A DNA stretch of 64,000 nucleotides from Chloroflexota bacterium (GTDB taxonomy: Bacteria; Chloroflexota; Anaerolineae; JAAYZQ01): contig JAGVRI010000002.1 in NCBI GenBank assembly GCA_018606645.1, forward strand, positions 310,001-374,000. The letters run 5' to 3'. The position numbers were made by a program, and so were the translations under genes. This document shows positions 26,142-35,342 of this stretch, one piece after another. Within the stretch, counting starts at the first letter, position 1; the number at the start of each line of letters is the position of its first letter. Below the pieces are notes generated by a model, which was given only the letters and a program-made list of their open reading frames with translations, had not been told where the DNA came from and did not search any database.

Positions 26142-27115
26142 TGGGCGAAAGGGGAGTTGGTCAGGATCGATTCGACATAATCCAGCGGCACTCGCCGCGC
26201 AGCCTGGATGCGCCGCCGCTTGCCCAGCATTCTGGGCCAGCCGAACAGGCCAGCCAGTTGCCCGCGCAAGCGGGCCCGGGCCGCCTCACCGCGCCAGGCT
26301 CGCAGCGCATCGCAAAAGATGGCCCACTGGGCGCGGACCACCTGCGGCCAATATTTCCGCAACAATGCCCCGGGGTAATTCTTGGCGATGACCCACAGCG
26401 TGTTCCGACCGGTATAGAAGCTGGCGATAGGGCCCCCGCCGGTCGCGCTCAGCTTGTGGTAGACGACGGCATCCGGCGTGTACCAGCAGCGCCAACCGGC
26501 CAACTGTGCCCGCCAGTTCAGGTCTACATCTTCACAATACATAAAGAATGATTCATCAAAGAGACCGATGTCGTCCAGCATAGCCCGTCGATAGGCCACG
26601 GCGCCGCCGCATCCACCAAAGATCCAGCCTGGTTCATCAAACTGCCCTTCATCCTGCTGCCACACCCCCCGGTTGAAGGGGATGCCGTCTACGCCATAGC
26701 CATCGCCGGCGGAGTGGATGACACGGCGCCGATCAAAGAGCAGGATCTTGGCTGCGGCGATGCCTGCTTCAGGGTGATCGAGGAGGGCAGTCACCAGGGC
26801 TTCGACAAAATCGGGGGCCGCTTCCGTATCGTTGTTGAGCGAGATCAATACGTCCCCCAAGGCAGCGCGAAACCCCAGGTTGTTGCCCCCGGTCAGTCCG
26901 AGGTTACGATCCAAGGCCAGTAACCGTACCTCCGGATATCGCTCCGCCACCAGAGCTGGCGACCCGTCGGTTGAGCCGTTGTCCACCAGGATCACCTCAC
27001 AATGCGGGTAGGTTTGGGCCCGCAGGGCGTTGAGGCATATCGGCAGATGGTGAGCGCCGTTCCAATTGGGGATGACAATCGAAGCCAAGGGCTTCCGAAC
27101 GCGATCAAGGTTCAT
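26111..27115 (-). CDS. Glycosyltransferase family 2
   Basis: About 334 residues. It has a GT-A fold with SIVIPNWNGAHHL at the start, VDNGSTDGSP, NLGLTGGNNLGFRAA, the DxD-type metal motif in LISLNNDTEAAPDF, and FFMYCEDVDLNWR (ED acceptor/catalytic region). This pattern fits the rhamnosyltransferase (WbbL/RfbF-like) branch, and the preceding gene makes or reduces dTDP-sugar, so transfer of rhamnose to a cell-surface glycan is likely. The start may be ATG 27115 or TTG 27124 (AGGA 5 bases upstream). The last nine residues (ESKLQPETT region) are encoded by the palindromic repeat at 26100-26140. Confidence 0.88.
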   Translation of the reverse strand: MNLDRVRKPLASIVIPNWNGAHHLPICLNALRAQTYPHCEVILVDNGSTDGSPALVAERYPEVRLLALDRNLGLTGGNNLGFRAALGDVLISLNNDTEAAPDFVEALVTALLDHPEAGIAAAKILLFDRRRVIHSAGDGYGVDGIPFNRGVWQQDEGQFDEPGWIFGGCGGAVAYRRAMLDDIGLFDESFFMYCEDVDLNWRAQLAGWRCWYTPDAVVYHKLSATGGGPIASFYTGRNTLWVIAKNYPGALLRKYWPQVVRAQWAIFCDALRAWRGEAARARLRGQLAGLFGWPRMLGKRRRIQAARRVPLDYVESILTNSPFAQESKLQPETT

Positions 27116-27944
27116 GACCGGCAAAATATTCCTGGAGGGCCTCCTCCCACGGCCGCAGGGTAATCCCCAACGCGGCCCCCATAAAGTTCACCAGAGGGGA
27201 ATAGAGAGGAGGAGGCGCCGCTCGCGACCACTGGAGGGTGGTGATGGGCTCCACCGGGATATGCGCCCGACCGGAAAAGTCCAGGATCTTGCGCGCCCAC
27301 TCGTAGCGAGAGCAGAAGCCGCTATTGGTGAAATGATAGATGCCATAATGACCAGTGCGGAGGAGTCGGGCAACAGCTTGAGCCAGATCAGGGGCGTAGG
27401 TAGGGGAGCTGACTTCGTCGGTGACCACGCGCAGCGTACCATGCCGGTCGGCGGCAGCGATGATCTTGGTCACAAAGTTGCTGCCGCCGCGGGCATACAG
27501 CCAGGCGGTGCGTACGATATAGAAACGATGCAACAGAGTCCGTACCGATAGCTCGGCCGCCGCCTTGGACTGAGCATAGATGCTGCGCGGCGAGGGAGGG
27601 TCCCACTCGTAATAGGGGCGGCCCAAGGTTCCGTCAAAGACGTCATTGGTGCTGATGTGGATCATGGTCGCCCCACAGCGCTCACAGGCCAGGGCGATGT
27701 TGTGCGTGCCCAAGGTGTTCACACGAAAGGCCAGTTCCGGATTCCGCTCACAGCCATCCACGTCGGTCATGGCCGCGGTGTGAATCACCACCTCCGGCCG
27801 GAGCGCGGTGATGGCGTCCACGATCGTCGTCGGGTCGGCAATATCATGCTCGGGCAGGTCCAATCCATAGAGTTCCTCGCACGCCAGTTCCTGCTGCAGA
27901 GCCTGACCCAACTGTCCTTTATGTCCGGTTATCACCACACGCAT
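27105..27944 (-). CDS. rmlD: dTDP-4-dehydrorhamnose reductase-like SDR
   Basis: 279 residues from ATG 27944 (GGGGA 5 bases upstream). It is an extended SDR with the nucleotide motif VITGHKGQLGQAL, the family's DLPEHDIAD, VIHTAAMTDVDGCE, ISTNDVFDG and the catalytic YAQSK (YxxxK). RmlD makes dTDP-L-rhamnose by NAD(P)H reduction of the 4-keto intermediate. RmlA, B and C are not in this window. The gene overlaps the GT2 start, so the two probably act together in glycan synthesis. Another NDP-sugar reductase of the RmlD family is possible. Confidence 0.87.
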   Translation of the reverse strand: MRVVITGHKGQLGQALQQELACEELYGLDLPEHDIADPTTIVDAITALRPEVVIHTAAMTDVDGCERNPELAFRVNTLGTHNIALACERCGATMIHISTNDVFDGTLGRPYYEWDPPSPRSIYAQSKAAAELSVRTLLHRFYIVRTAWLYARGGSNFVTKIIAAADRHGTLRVVTDEVSSPTYAPDLAQAVARLLRTGHYGIYHFTNSGFCSRYEWARKILDFSGRAHIPVEPITTLQWSRAAPPPLYSPLVNFMGAALGITLRPWEEALQEYFAGHEP

Positions 27945-27961
27945 GACGTTCCCCATCCTGA

Positions 27962-29917
27962 TTATGGCACCCATGACAGCCGCTCACTGAGCGGGTCCGG
28001 GTATGGATCGCCGGTGGTGGTCAACATCTGCACCGATCCGCTTCGGATGTCCAACAGATGGATGGCCCACCGACCATCTCGGTTTGAGAGAAAGGCTAAC
28101 TGTTTGCCGCTGGGCGACCAGACCGGAGCGACATCGGCGGCCGGGTGGTCGGTCAGCCGCCTCTCTTGACCGGTGGCCAGATCGACCACATAGAGCTCCC
28201 AATTGCCCGAGCGGGCCGAGACAAAGGCGATCTGACGGCCATCTGGCGACCAGGCCGGCGCGGTGTCACTGGGATGAGAAGTCAGGCGACGGGGATTGAA
28301 TCCACCGGCCAGCATCAACCACACGGCACAATTGTCGCCGCGCTCATCGCAGCCGTGATAGGCGAGCTCGCTGCCGTCGGGGGACCAGGCCGGCATCTGG
28401 CCGTAGACCCACTCTTGACCCTCACCTCGGACCTCACCGGGTGAAATGACATAGATGCGCCATTTGCGATCGCCATGCTTGTTCGAGGCAAAGGCGATCT
28501 GCAGGTTATCTGGCGACCAGGCCGGGGTCGAATCTTCCGGATGGTTAGTCATTTCGCTGACCGTTCGGCTCCGCAAATCGAGGATGCTCAGCCCCAGGTG
28601 GAACGGATCGAGGTTACGAAATGCCAGTCGCCCGCCACCGAGGCCGAATGCCGGCTGGCTACCGCTTTCCCACAACAGTGTGACCTCTCCAGTGGAGAGG
28701 TTCAGAAGATAGAGGTCCGTTTTTTGCCGCACGGCATCCAGTGCGCTGAACACGATCCGGCCTTCCCCCGCACCACGCGGTATGGTGGCAGAGGCGGTCG
28801 GGCCTGCAGTTGGGCGCTCCTGGCCCGTGCTGGCGCTCGTCGGGATGGGTGAAACCTGGGGCTGTGCCGTAGCCAGGGAGGTGGGTCGCGGGCTGACCCT
28901 GATCTCCACAGTCGCCTCCGGGGTTCTGGCCATGGCCTGGCAGCGCATCAAGGCGTCGTCGCGGATATCCACCGTGGACTCTAATGGTAAAACCTCGGCT
29001 GCCGAGGTGTAATCCTCGGCCACGCGGCACCAATCGCCCTGGGTCACATACGACTGCGCCCGGTACAGATAGGCATCGTGCAGGCGGGTTCTCACATCCT
29101 TGTACTCTGGAGCGATGGCATAGAGGCCCTTGAGCGCCTGAATCGCGGCGGACCAATCCTGCCCCCAGTTGCTCAGCGCGGCGGTATACAGCTCCAGCAT
29201 GTTCAATTGATCCTGCGCGCTGGGGTCGCCGGGTTTCAGGGCCAGGACCGCTTTGAAATGGGTGGCGGCTTCCTCCAGGTGATTCTGAGCGGCCGCATTG
29301 AGCCCCAGTTGGTAATGGGCAGTAGTCAGCATCAGCTCCACATTCTTCTGCTGATAGTCCGGATCCAGCCCTCGAAGCTCCTCCAGGACGGTCACTGCCT
29401 GAGCCAGGTTGCCGCTCTCGTAATAGGCGACCGCCTCCCGGTAGAGAAGCTGGGCGGCGTCCTGTCGGGTTTCCGAGGTCGGGGTAGCCAGCGTCCGCGC
29501 CAGCTCCTTGGCATACCGCAGTTGAGCCTGCGCCTCGCGCAATTTGGGATTGTGATTCAAAGCCAGATCAAACTCAGCGATGGCCAGTTCGTATTCGCCG
29601 GCCTGCAGATAGCCCATGCCCAGAGCATAGTGCTCCTGGGCCAGTTGCTGATCCCGAAGAGCCCGATCGCGGAGACCGTCGTAGACACCTAGGATACCGG
29701 CTGCAACGATGTAGCCGATCAGGCAGATCAAAGCCAGGGCGATCACCAGCGGCCGGAGCCATGGTCGCCGGACAGGCTCATGAGCAGAGTCTGCGAGTTC
29801 GCCGATCTCTTGCCTGGCGGACAGATCGGATGGTGCCACTGTAATAGCAGTCCCCTCCTGTCTTGTACCCGGCCGTTTGTCGCCTCGCCGGGAAAAGTTC
29901 TGGAAAAATGTTCTCAT
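27962..29917 (-). CDS. TPR and PD40 (TolB-like) beta-propeller membrane protein
   Basis: 651 residues. A basic cytoplasmic N-terminus (1-55) is followed by one membrane span (about 56-78, PLVIALALICLIGYIVAAGIL). Next come several TPR units (about 90-330, for example EHYALGMGYLQAGEYELAIA), a Thr/Pro/Ser-rich linker (about 335-390), and a C-terminal PD40 propeller with repeated PAWSPDG-type blades (AWSPDNLQIAFAS, AWSPDGSELAYHG, AWSPDGRQIAFVS, VWSPSGKQLAFLS). The propeller would face outside. No catalytic residues are evident. The start ATG has only a weak ribosome-binding site. It follows the DUF5107 gene by 18 bases. Function unknown, probably surface protein interaction. Confidence 0.85.
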   Translation of the reverse strand: MRTFFQNFSRRGDKRPGTRQEGTAITVAPSDLSARQEIGELADSAHEPVRRPWLRPLVIALALICLIGYIVAAGILGVYDGLRDRALRDQQLAQEHYALGMGYLQAGEYELAIAEFDLALNHNPKLREAQAQLRYAKELARTLATPTSETRQDAAQLLYREAVAYYESGNLAQAVTVLEELRGLDPDYQQKNVELMLTTAHYQLGLNAAAQNHLEEAATHFKAVLALKPGDPSAQDQLNMLELYTAALSNWGQDWSAAIQALKGLYAIAPEYKDVRTRLHDAYLYRAQSYVTQGDWCRVAEDYTSAAEVLPLESTVDIRDDALMRCQAMARTPEATVEIRVSPRPTSLATAQPQVSPIPTSASTGQERPTAGPTASATIPRGAGEGRIVFSALDAVRQKTDLYLLNLSTGEVTLLWESGSQPAFGLGGGRLAFRNLDPFHLGLSILDLRSRTVSEMTNHPEDSTPAWSPDNLQIAFASNKHGDRKWRIYVISPGEVRGEGQEWVYGQMPAWSPDGSELAYHGCDERGDNCAVWLMLAGGFNPRRLTSHPSDTAPAWSPDGRQIAFVSARSGNWELYVVDLATGQERRLTDHPAADVAPVWSPSGKQLAFLSNRDGRWAIHLLDIRSGSVQMLTTTGDPYPDPLSERLSWVP

Positions 29918-29935
29918 TCTCGGCTGCGACGATCC

Positions 29936-31942
29936 TTACTTGATCCCAAAATTGGCACCATATTCGGCCACTATGGTGCCGTCAGAGGCCTGGAGTCGGA
30001 GGGTGAGCCGTCCTTCCTGGGGCGGATTATCGCCCAACGACACACTCTGTCGGAGAGCGGGGCCAGGCACCAGGGAGACTGCCTGTTGCCAATGTTCCTG
30101 GTCGTTGACCAACAGGATCACCCTCCCGGACCAGGGCCGAGCCACGGCCACGGCCAGCCGGGCCTGTCCTTGAGCGGCTGTCAGGTCCAAAGCGGCGATG
30201 GCGTTGGCAAAGCGCAGCCGGCCCAATCCGGCGACGGGATACCAGGTCTCTACCCACTCGATGCTGCCACCGGGAGGAAGGTGGACGCTATCATCGAAAG
30301 TGGGTGCCGGCCCACCGTGAATCTCTACATAACTCGATCCGTCGTCGGTCCAATAATGGGCCGGGATCGGGTCGCTCCAACCAAAGGCAAAGACTTTGGC
30401 TCCATGGGCCACCTCTGCCGGAAAAACGCGGACCATCCCTTCGTCGTACTCCTCATCGTATACCGCCTGGAACGGTCCGATGGCCGGATCCTCAAAGAAA
30501 CCAAGCCAGCGGTTCCAGTTCCCCAGACGACTCAGGTCCACGCCGTTAAAGATGGGCCAGGACATCCGTTGGTTGTAATCGGGCAACCAATCGTCCCCCC
30601 GACTGTGAACCGTAACCGCCGTGACCGCTTCGGGCAGGACGAAACGGAGCCCGGCCGAGGGCGCATTTCGACCGCCAGGAGCCAGCATGGCGTTCGTCCA
30701 GTACTTTACATTCACCCCGGTGCTCGTCGGATTCTCCAGCCGAGGGCGGATGGTGAAATAGCCGGCGCCGGCGTCCAATCGCACGGCGATGACGGCCCGC
30801 ACCCGATCCGAGGCGCTGCTATCGCGCAGGAGAACGGTCACATCCGGGCCCTCGCGGTTGACCTGGATCTGCCAGGGGATGCCCCATTCGTACCCGTGCT
30901 CCTCCACCGGGAAACACCATTCCAGCCCGCCGGCTGCCAGCCACCAACCCTGCTCGGGCGGTCCCCACGGGCTGGGCTTGAGCACCGGGTTGCGGTAGGT
31001 CTCGCGACGGCCGGTGGGCTTGAACACGATCTCATACAGGCGGCCCCCCACATCGGGCAAGAAGGTGAGCTTCAGATATTCGTTCTCGACCACGACGACG
31101 CGGTATGTGACCTCTCTGGGGGTGGGATTCGACGCGTCGTAGGCGGACCGGTTGAGGATCGGGTAGGGCATGTTGAAGGTCGGGTTCCAGCCTTGAGTGA
31201 GAAAGTCGGCGTAGGGGTAGGTCGCGATGCGGACCTGTTCCTCGCGGACCACGACCGGCGAGGATGAGGGGAGATACGGCAGCCATGCCTGTTCGGGTGT
31301 TGCCGTGGGTTCCTCATGCGTCACAGCGGCAGACGACGAGGGAAGAGGGGTCGGGGTCGAACCAGGGGTTTGCGTGGCCGGCGGGGGCGCAGATGCCGGC
31401 GGCTGGCTCGGCTGAGGAGAGGGCGCGATGGGAAGGCCAGCGACAGAAGTTGACCGCTCTACGCTTGGAGATGGTGTACCGGTTGCCATGGGGGCCGGCA
31501 GCGCGGACGAGGGTGGGCTGGCATCTACCGGGGCGGTGGCCAAGGAGACGGCGGAAGGTTCCACCGGAACCAACACACCCGGGATGGTCACTTGATCGCC
31601 TGGGCCGATGGTGATCTCTTGTTCAAGCGGTTGAAATCCGTCCACTTCAACGCGGATGCGGTAGGTGCCGGCCGGACCTTCCAGGAGCAGTGGGGTGGTG
31701 CCGACAACCTGCCCATCGATCGAGACCCGGGAACCGGCCGGCTCGACTTGGACGCTCAGATAGGCTGTGGCTGTCTCCATGGTCGGGGTCTGGGTGACCG
31801 GAGCGGGCGGCGACTCACAACCGGCCACCAGAACCACGAGGATGCCCAGGATCAGCCAGGCCATCGACCGCTGAACAGCGAGCCCATTCCAACGACCCGG
31901 GCTGTGCTCTTTTGCCCCTTTTGGCTCCAGGATCACGAACAT
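29936..31942 (-). CDS. DUF5107 lipoprotein with PEGA domain
   Basis: 668 residues from ATG 31942 (AGGAGG upstream). An N-terminal hydrophobic segment ends in a lipobox (LVVLVAGC, Cys at about residue 42), so it should be a lipid-anchored surface protein. A PEGA domain (about 55-120, SVQVEPAGSRVSIDGQVVGT) follows. A long Ser/Thr/Pro-rich linker (about 125-240) leads into a large domain with PDVGGRLYEIVFKPTGR, GGLEWCFPVEEHGYEWG and YWTNAMLAPGG, which I recognise as DUF5107. Related domains sit on putative carbohydrate-active proteins with a beta-sandwich galactose-mutarotase-like fold. A carbohydrate role is inferred only. Genes on both sides encode surface-type proteins. Confidence 0.82.
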   Translation of the reverse strand: MFVILEPKGAKEHSPGRWNGLAVQRSMAWLILGILVVLVAGCESPPAPVTQTPTMETATAYLSVQVEPAGSRVSIDGQVVGTTPLLLEGPAGTYRIRVEVDGFQPLEQEITIGPGDQVTIPGVLVPVEPSAVSLATAPVDASPPSSALPAPMATGTPSPSVERSTSVAGLPIAPSPQPSQPPASAPPPATQTPGSTPTPLPSSSAAVTHEEPTATPEQAWLPYLPSSSPVVVREEQVRIATYPYADFLTQGWNPTFNMPYPILNRSAYDASNPTPREVTYRVVVVENEYLKLTFLPDVGGRLYEIVFKPTGRRETYRNPVLKPSPWGPPEQGWWLAAGGLEWCFPVEEHGYEWGIPWQIQVNREGPDVTVLLRDSSASDRVRAVIAVRLDAGAGYFTIRPRLENPTSTGVNVKYWTNAMLAPGGRNAPSAGLRFVLPEAVTAVTVHSRGDDWLPDYNQRMSWPIFNGVDLSRLGNWNRWLGFFEDPAIGPFQAVYDEEYDEGMVRVFPAEVAHGAKVFAFGWSDPIPAHYWTDDGSSYVEIHGGPAPTFDDSVHLPPGGSIEWVETWYPVAGLGRLRFANAIAALDLTAAQGQARLAVAVARPWSGRVILLVNDQEHWQQAVSLVPGPALRQSVSLGDNPPQEGRLTLRLQASDGTIVAEYGANFGIK

Positions 31943-31982
31943 GGTCCTCCTCGGTCTTTTTGACAGGGGGATGAATCGTCCA

Positions 31983-34088
31983 TTATTGGTCATAGACGAT
32001 TTGGGTGATAGCCGTGATGGCCGAGGGGGGTCCACCCAGGGTCACCCGGGCGATGTTGGCTGTCGCAGAACCCAACGTCACCTCAAAGGTGCCGCCATAA
32101 GCCACCGCATTCTGGGATGCGGACCCCAACAGGTTATCGGCGCTGTCGTAGGCCTGCATGGTATAGATCGCGGTCGCGCCGGCAAAGGTCAAAGTCACCT
32201 GCCGGACCGGGCTGGTGAAGCGGATGCCGATCGGACCAAAGTTGCAGGCGTTGACATCGCCCGGGCGAGCGGTAGTCAAAAAGTTGCCGCTGATGCCGTA
32301 TGCATTGCGGAGAATCGCCGGCACGGTGGCCACCCCGCCGCAGGACGAGGAAGAAGCCGGCGCCCCTTCCAGCCGAATGCCTTTCGCCAGGAACTCGTCG
32401 CCGCTCAGGATCAGGTCCGAATTGATAGGCGTGCCATCCGGAAACGCCTCAAAGGTCACCACGACGGTACGAGGATTGATCGTGATGGTCCATCCACGGC
32501 CGTTGTTGGTCTCGTCCGTCTCCTGGACCTCGTTTCGGCTGTCGGCTTCGACCTCAACGTAATAGTCCCCCGGTTCGGTGTACGAGAAATAGAGGGACTT
32601 GGTGCAAGATGCATAGCTATTGTTTACCGGGCAGACCTCTTCCTGCCAGGGAAAGCCGGGTCCCTGCCGCCAGCGAAAGTGCGAAGCAGGGAAGAAAGGA
32701 CCCTCACCGGGATAGATGTCGGTGGCGATCATGGCATCCAGTCGAATGGTCTCTCCGACAAACAGGTTTGGCGAGAAATCCATCCGCCGGACATACAGAT
32801 CGTACTGGGGTGGTGGATTGGTCGGCGTTGGGGTGGGGGTTGGAGTGGAGGTGGGCGTCGGGGTGGCGGTTGGGGTCCGGGTCGGGGTCGGGATGAAGGT
32901 CGCCGTCGGGATCTCGGTTGGCGGAGGGGTGCAGGTGGGAGGCAAGGTCGGGATGGGCACCATCTGCGAGACCGCATTGTTGTTCTCGTTGCTCTCCTGA
33001 ACCTGATTGGTTACATCCACGATCACCCGATTCTCACCGGGATAGGCGTACCCGGGGAACCACAACGTAGCGATCATGCCCGCTGGCACCCCGGTGGCGA
33101 CCGTTTGCTGCACACCGTTCGCTTCGACGACGAAAGGACCTGCGTCTGCATTGCCGATATTCCAGATGCCGACTCGCAGACCCAACTGGGTGGAGCTATA
33201 GTTGCAATCCCCCCCTGTTTCCAGCTCGATCTTGAGTTGCGAGACGAACAGATCGGGGAGGGGGACTGTCGTCGAGAGCGGAGTGACAGCCGTGGCTGTC
33301 GGCGTGATCATACTCAGCGACTCGACCACCATCACCTCAATCGATGCCGGTTCGCTGGCCCGTTCGCGGACGGTATAGGCCACTGCTGAGATCGCGTGGG
33401 GACCGGTCTGCCCGAACGTCCATGGCTGACTGACAGTGAGGGATGGCGAACCGTTCGGATCGGGGCTGGAGACGGTGGCCACCAGGAACTCGTCCACGCG
33501 CAGCTCTAACCGGGCGATATCACGAACGCCGGTGGCCGCCGCCTGCAGGCTGATCTCCTGGCCGACGACGATCTGGGCACCTTGGACCGGGGATTGGATG
33601 GCCACGGTGGGCTTGCCTCCCAGCAAAACCGGCCAAAGCAAGATCACGGCGATAACCAGCGCCACGATCGCGATCCCGGCCAGGATCACGCCGAGAAGGA
33701 TGGGCCCCACCGGCCGTCGGGCCAACCCGCCGACACCGGCCGGCATCGCCGCCACCGCCCGGGTTTCGGCGACTGGCTGAACGCCAGAAGCGACCTGAAT
33801 ATCAAAGATCGTATTGCCCATCCGCAATACATAGCCGGGGCGGAGCGGATGCGGTCCGGTAATCCGTCGGTTGTTGACAAAGGTGCCGTTGACGCTCCCC
33901 AGGTCCTGGATCACATACGTTCCGGCCTGCCAGGAGATGACGGCGTGATGCCGGGATACATCGGGGTCAGAAAGGATGATCACATTGTCCGACTGCCGAC
34001 CAATGGTGATCGGGGCCTGGGTTAAGGGAAAGACCTGGCCGGTGTGTCGAACGACCAGTGCCAGATTGGCTGCTTCCGAATACGCCAT
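31983..34088 (-). CDS. FHA-domain membrane protein with CARDB-like extracellular repeats
   Basis: 701 residues. N-terminal cytoplasmic FHA domain (about 10-100) with GRQSDN, DPDVSRHHA and GSVNGTFVNN, the phosphothreonine-binding residues. One membrane span follows (about 125-155, ILLGVILAGIAIVALVIAVILLW). Outside come an Ig-like stretch (PTVAIQSPVQGAQIVVGQ), a CARDB-like domain with ESNENNNAV, a (Thr-Pro)n linker, a second CARDB-like domain (NEVQETDETNNG) and a C-terminal beta domain. FHA domains read Ser/Thr kinase signals, but no kinase lies nearby. AAGGAGATGAGGA precedes the ATG. It probably couples an internal phospho-signal to an external adhesion or wall module. Confidence 0.88.
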   Translation of the reverse strand: MAYSEAANLALVVRHTGQVFPLTQAPITIGRQSDNVIILSDPDVSRHHAVISWQAGTYVIQDLGSVNGTFVNNRRITGPHPLRPGYVLRMGNTIFDIQVASGVQPVAETRAVAAMPAGVGGLARRPVGPILLGVILAGIAIVALVIAVILLWPVLLGGKPTVAIQSPVQGAQIVVGQEISLQAAATGVRDIARLELRVDEFLVATVSSPDPNGSPSLTVSQPWTFGQTGPHAISAVAYTVRERASEPASIEVMVVESLSMITPTATAVTPLSTTVPLPDLFVSQLKIELETGGDCNYSSTQLGLRVGIWNIGNADAGPFVVEANGVQQTVATGVPAGMIATLWFPGYAYPGENRVIVDVTNQVQESNENNNAVSQMVPIPTLPPTCTPPPTEIPTATFIPTPTRTPTATPTPTSTPTPTPTPTNPPPQYDLYVRRMDFSPNLFVGETIRLDAMIATDIYPGEGPFFPASHFRWRQGPGFPWQEEVCPVNNSYASCTKSLYFSYTEPGDYYVEVEADSRNEVQETDETNNGRGWTITINPRTVVVTFEAFPDGTPINSDLILSGDEFLAKGIRLEGAPASSSSCGGVATVPAILRNAYGISGNFLTTARPGDVNACNFGPIGIRFTSPVRQVTLTFAGATAIYTMQAYDSADNLLGSASQNAVAYGGTFEVTLGSATANIARVTLGGPPSAITAITQIVYDQ

Positions 34089-34164
34089 TCCTCATCTCCT
34101 TGGTGTCAGTGCCAATGTGCCTCACCTGCCCACCACCTGGCCGATCAGAGAGGCGGCACGGGAC

Positions 34165-35214
34165 CTAGCTGTCTGCAAACTGGCTTGTGTCCACGTCGAG
34201 CCCTCGACCGACCATCGACATGAATACATCCTCCAGGGTGGGTTCCCGTTTTTCCAGAGCCAGAAGCCGGGCAGTTCGAGCCCCCAAGGAAACAATCACC
34301 GGCCCCAGGATCTCTTCGGCCTCCAGGATCAACTCGAGTTCGGTGTGATCGTTCACGTGCCGCTGGATACACTGGCGGACGCCCTCGATGGCACACACCG
34401 TGTTGGCTGCTTCCGGGAGGTAGGTGGTGTGCAGGCGGAAAATCACCTCGTGTTGAAGAGCACGTTTGAGGTTGAACGGGGTATCGCAAGCCAGAATCCG
34501 ACCCTGATCGATGATGGCCACCCGGTCACATAGTTCGTCCGCTTCGGTCATGTAATGGGTGGTCAACAGCACCGTCTTGTGAGGGTTTTCCCTGACCCAC
34601 TGCTTGATATATTGTCGCACGTCTCGAGAGGAACCTACATCCAGCCCCAAGGTGGGTTCGTCCAGGAAGATAATCTGCGGATCGGTGATAAAGCCGCGGA
34701 CGAAATTCATCTTTTGGCGGAGACCGGTCGACAGGTCCGAAATCTTGGTCCGTTTGCGATCGCTCAGTCCTACGATCTCCAAGAGGTCGTTGATCCGGCG
34801 GTAAGATGTCTTGTTGTCCAGGCCGTAGAACTGGGCGAACATCCACAGGTTTTCTTCGACGGTGAGCAGCCCGTAGCCTGAGGTCTCTCCTCCGGTGACC
34901 ATGTTGATCCGCTGGCGGATTTCCGCTGCTTCCGTTTCGACATCCAGGCCGTCCACCCAGGCCTTGCCGGTGGTAGGGGAAAGCAGGGTGGTCAAGATCT
35001 TGATCAGGGTTGTCTTGCCCGCTCCATTGGGGCCCAGCAGGCCAAAGATCTCCCCCTGGTGGACCTCCAGGTTAACATCGTCCAGGGCAACCAATTCCCG
35101 GATCAAAGGCTCCCGCTGGCCCTCCTTGCGAGCTGCTCGCCTCTCTTTCCGACTGGGTCGTAACTTGTACACCCGACCCAGATGCTCAGTGCGAACGGCC
35201 AGTTCGTGATTCAT
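34165..35214 (-). CDS. ABC transporter ATP-binding protein (DrrA/NatA type)
   Basis: 349 residues from ATG 35214 (AAGGGA 7 bases upstream). Walker A is GPNGAGKTT, the signature LSTGLRQKM (a variant of LSGGQ), Walker B IIFLDEPTLGLD, and the H-loop TTHYM. The C-terminal ~110 residues match the extension of daunorubicin/sodium-export type ATPases. A positively charged insertion (SRKERRAARKEG) sits before the ATPase core. No permease gene is adjacent: the neighbours are an FHA protein and, upstream, a protease. The membrane partner must be encoded elsewhere, and the substrate is unknown. Confidence 0.88.
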   Translation of the reverse strand: MNHELAVRTEHLGRVYKLRPSRKERRAARKEGQREPLIRELVALDDVNLEVHQGEIFGLLGPNGAGKTTLIKILTTLLSPTTGKAWVDGLDVETEAAEIRQRINMVTGGETSGYGLLTVEENLWMFAQFYGLDNKTSYRRINDLLEIVGLSDRKRTKISDLSTGLRQKMNFVRGFITDPQIIFLDEPTLGLDVGSSRDVRQYIKQWVRENPHKTVLLTTHYMTEADELCDRVAIIDQGRILACDTPFNLKRALQHEVIFRLHTTYLPEAANTVCAIEGVRQCIQRHVNDHTELELILEAEEILGPVIVSLGARTARLLALEKREPTLEDVFMSMVGRGLDVDTSQFADS

Positions 35215-35281
35215 ATCTGCATCCCTTTTCAGGACCCAGTATAGCATAGCTCCAGAGACGGATCAAATCAACTCTGGCACG

Positions 35282-35313
35282 AAAAAGGAGGACAAGCAAT
35301 GAGCTTGTCCTCC
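35282..35313 (-). terminator. Rho-independent terminator behind the site-2 protease gene
   Basis: An 11-bp perfect stem (35313-35303 with 35297-35287, ggaggacaagc/gcttgtcctcc) with a 5-base loop is followed on the minus strand by TTTTT (35286-35282). It lies 30 bases past the protease stop and before the ABC gene, so those two are separate transcripts. Confidence 0.85.
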
Positions 35314-35342
35314 CCTTGACTCGAGACCGATGGCGAGAGCGG

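Noticed and set aside
32820-32900. Short tandem repeat in the FHA gene
   Set aside because: It is the coding for a Thr-Pro linker, ordinary in this type of surface protein.
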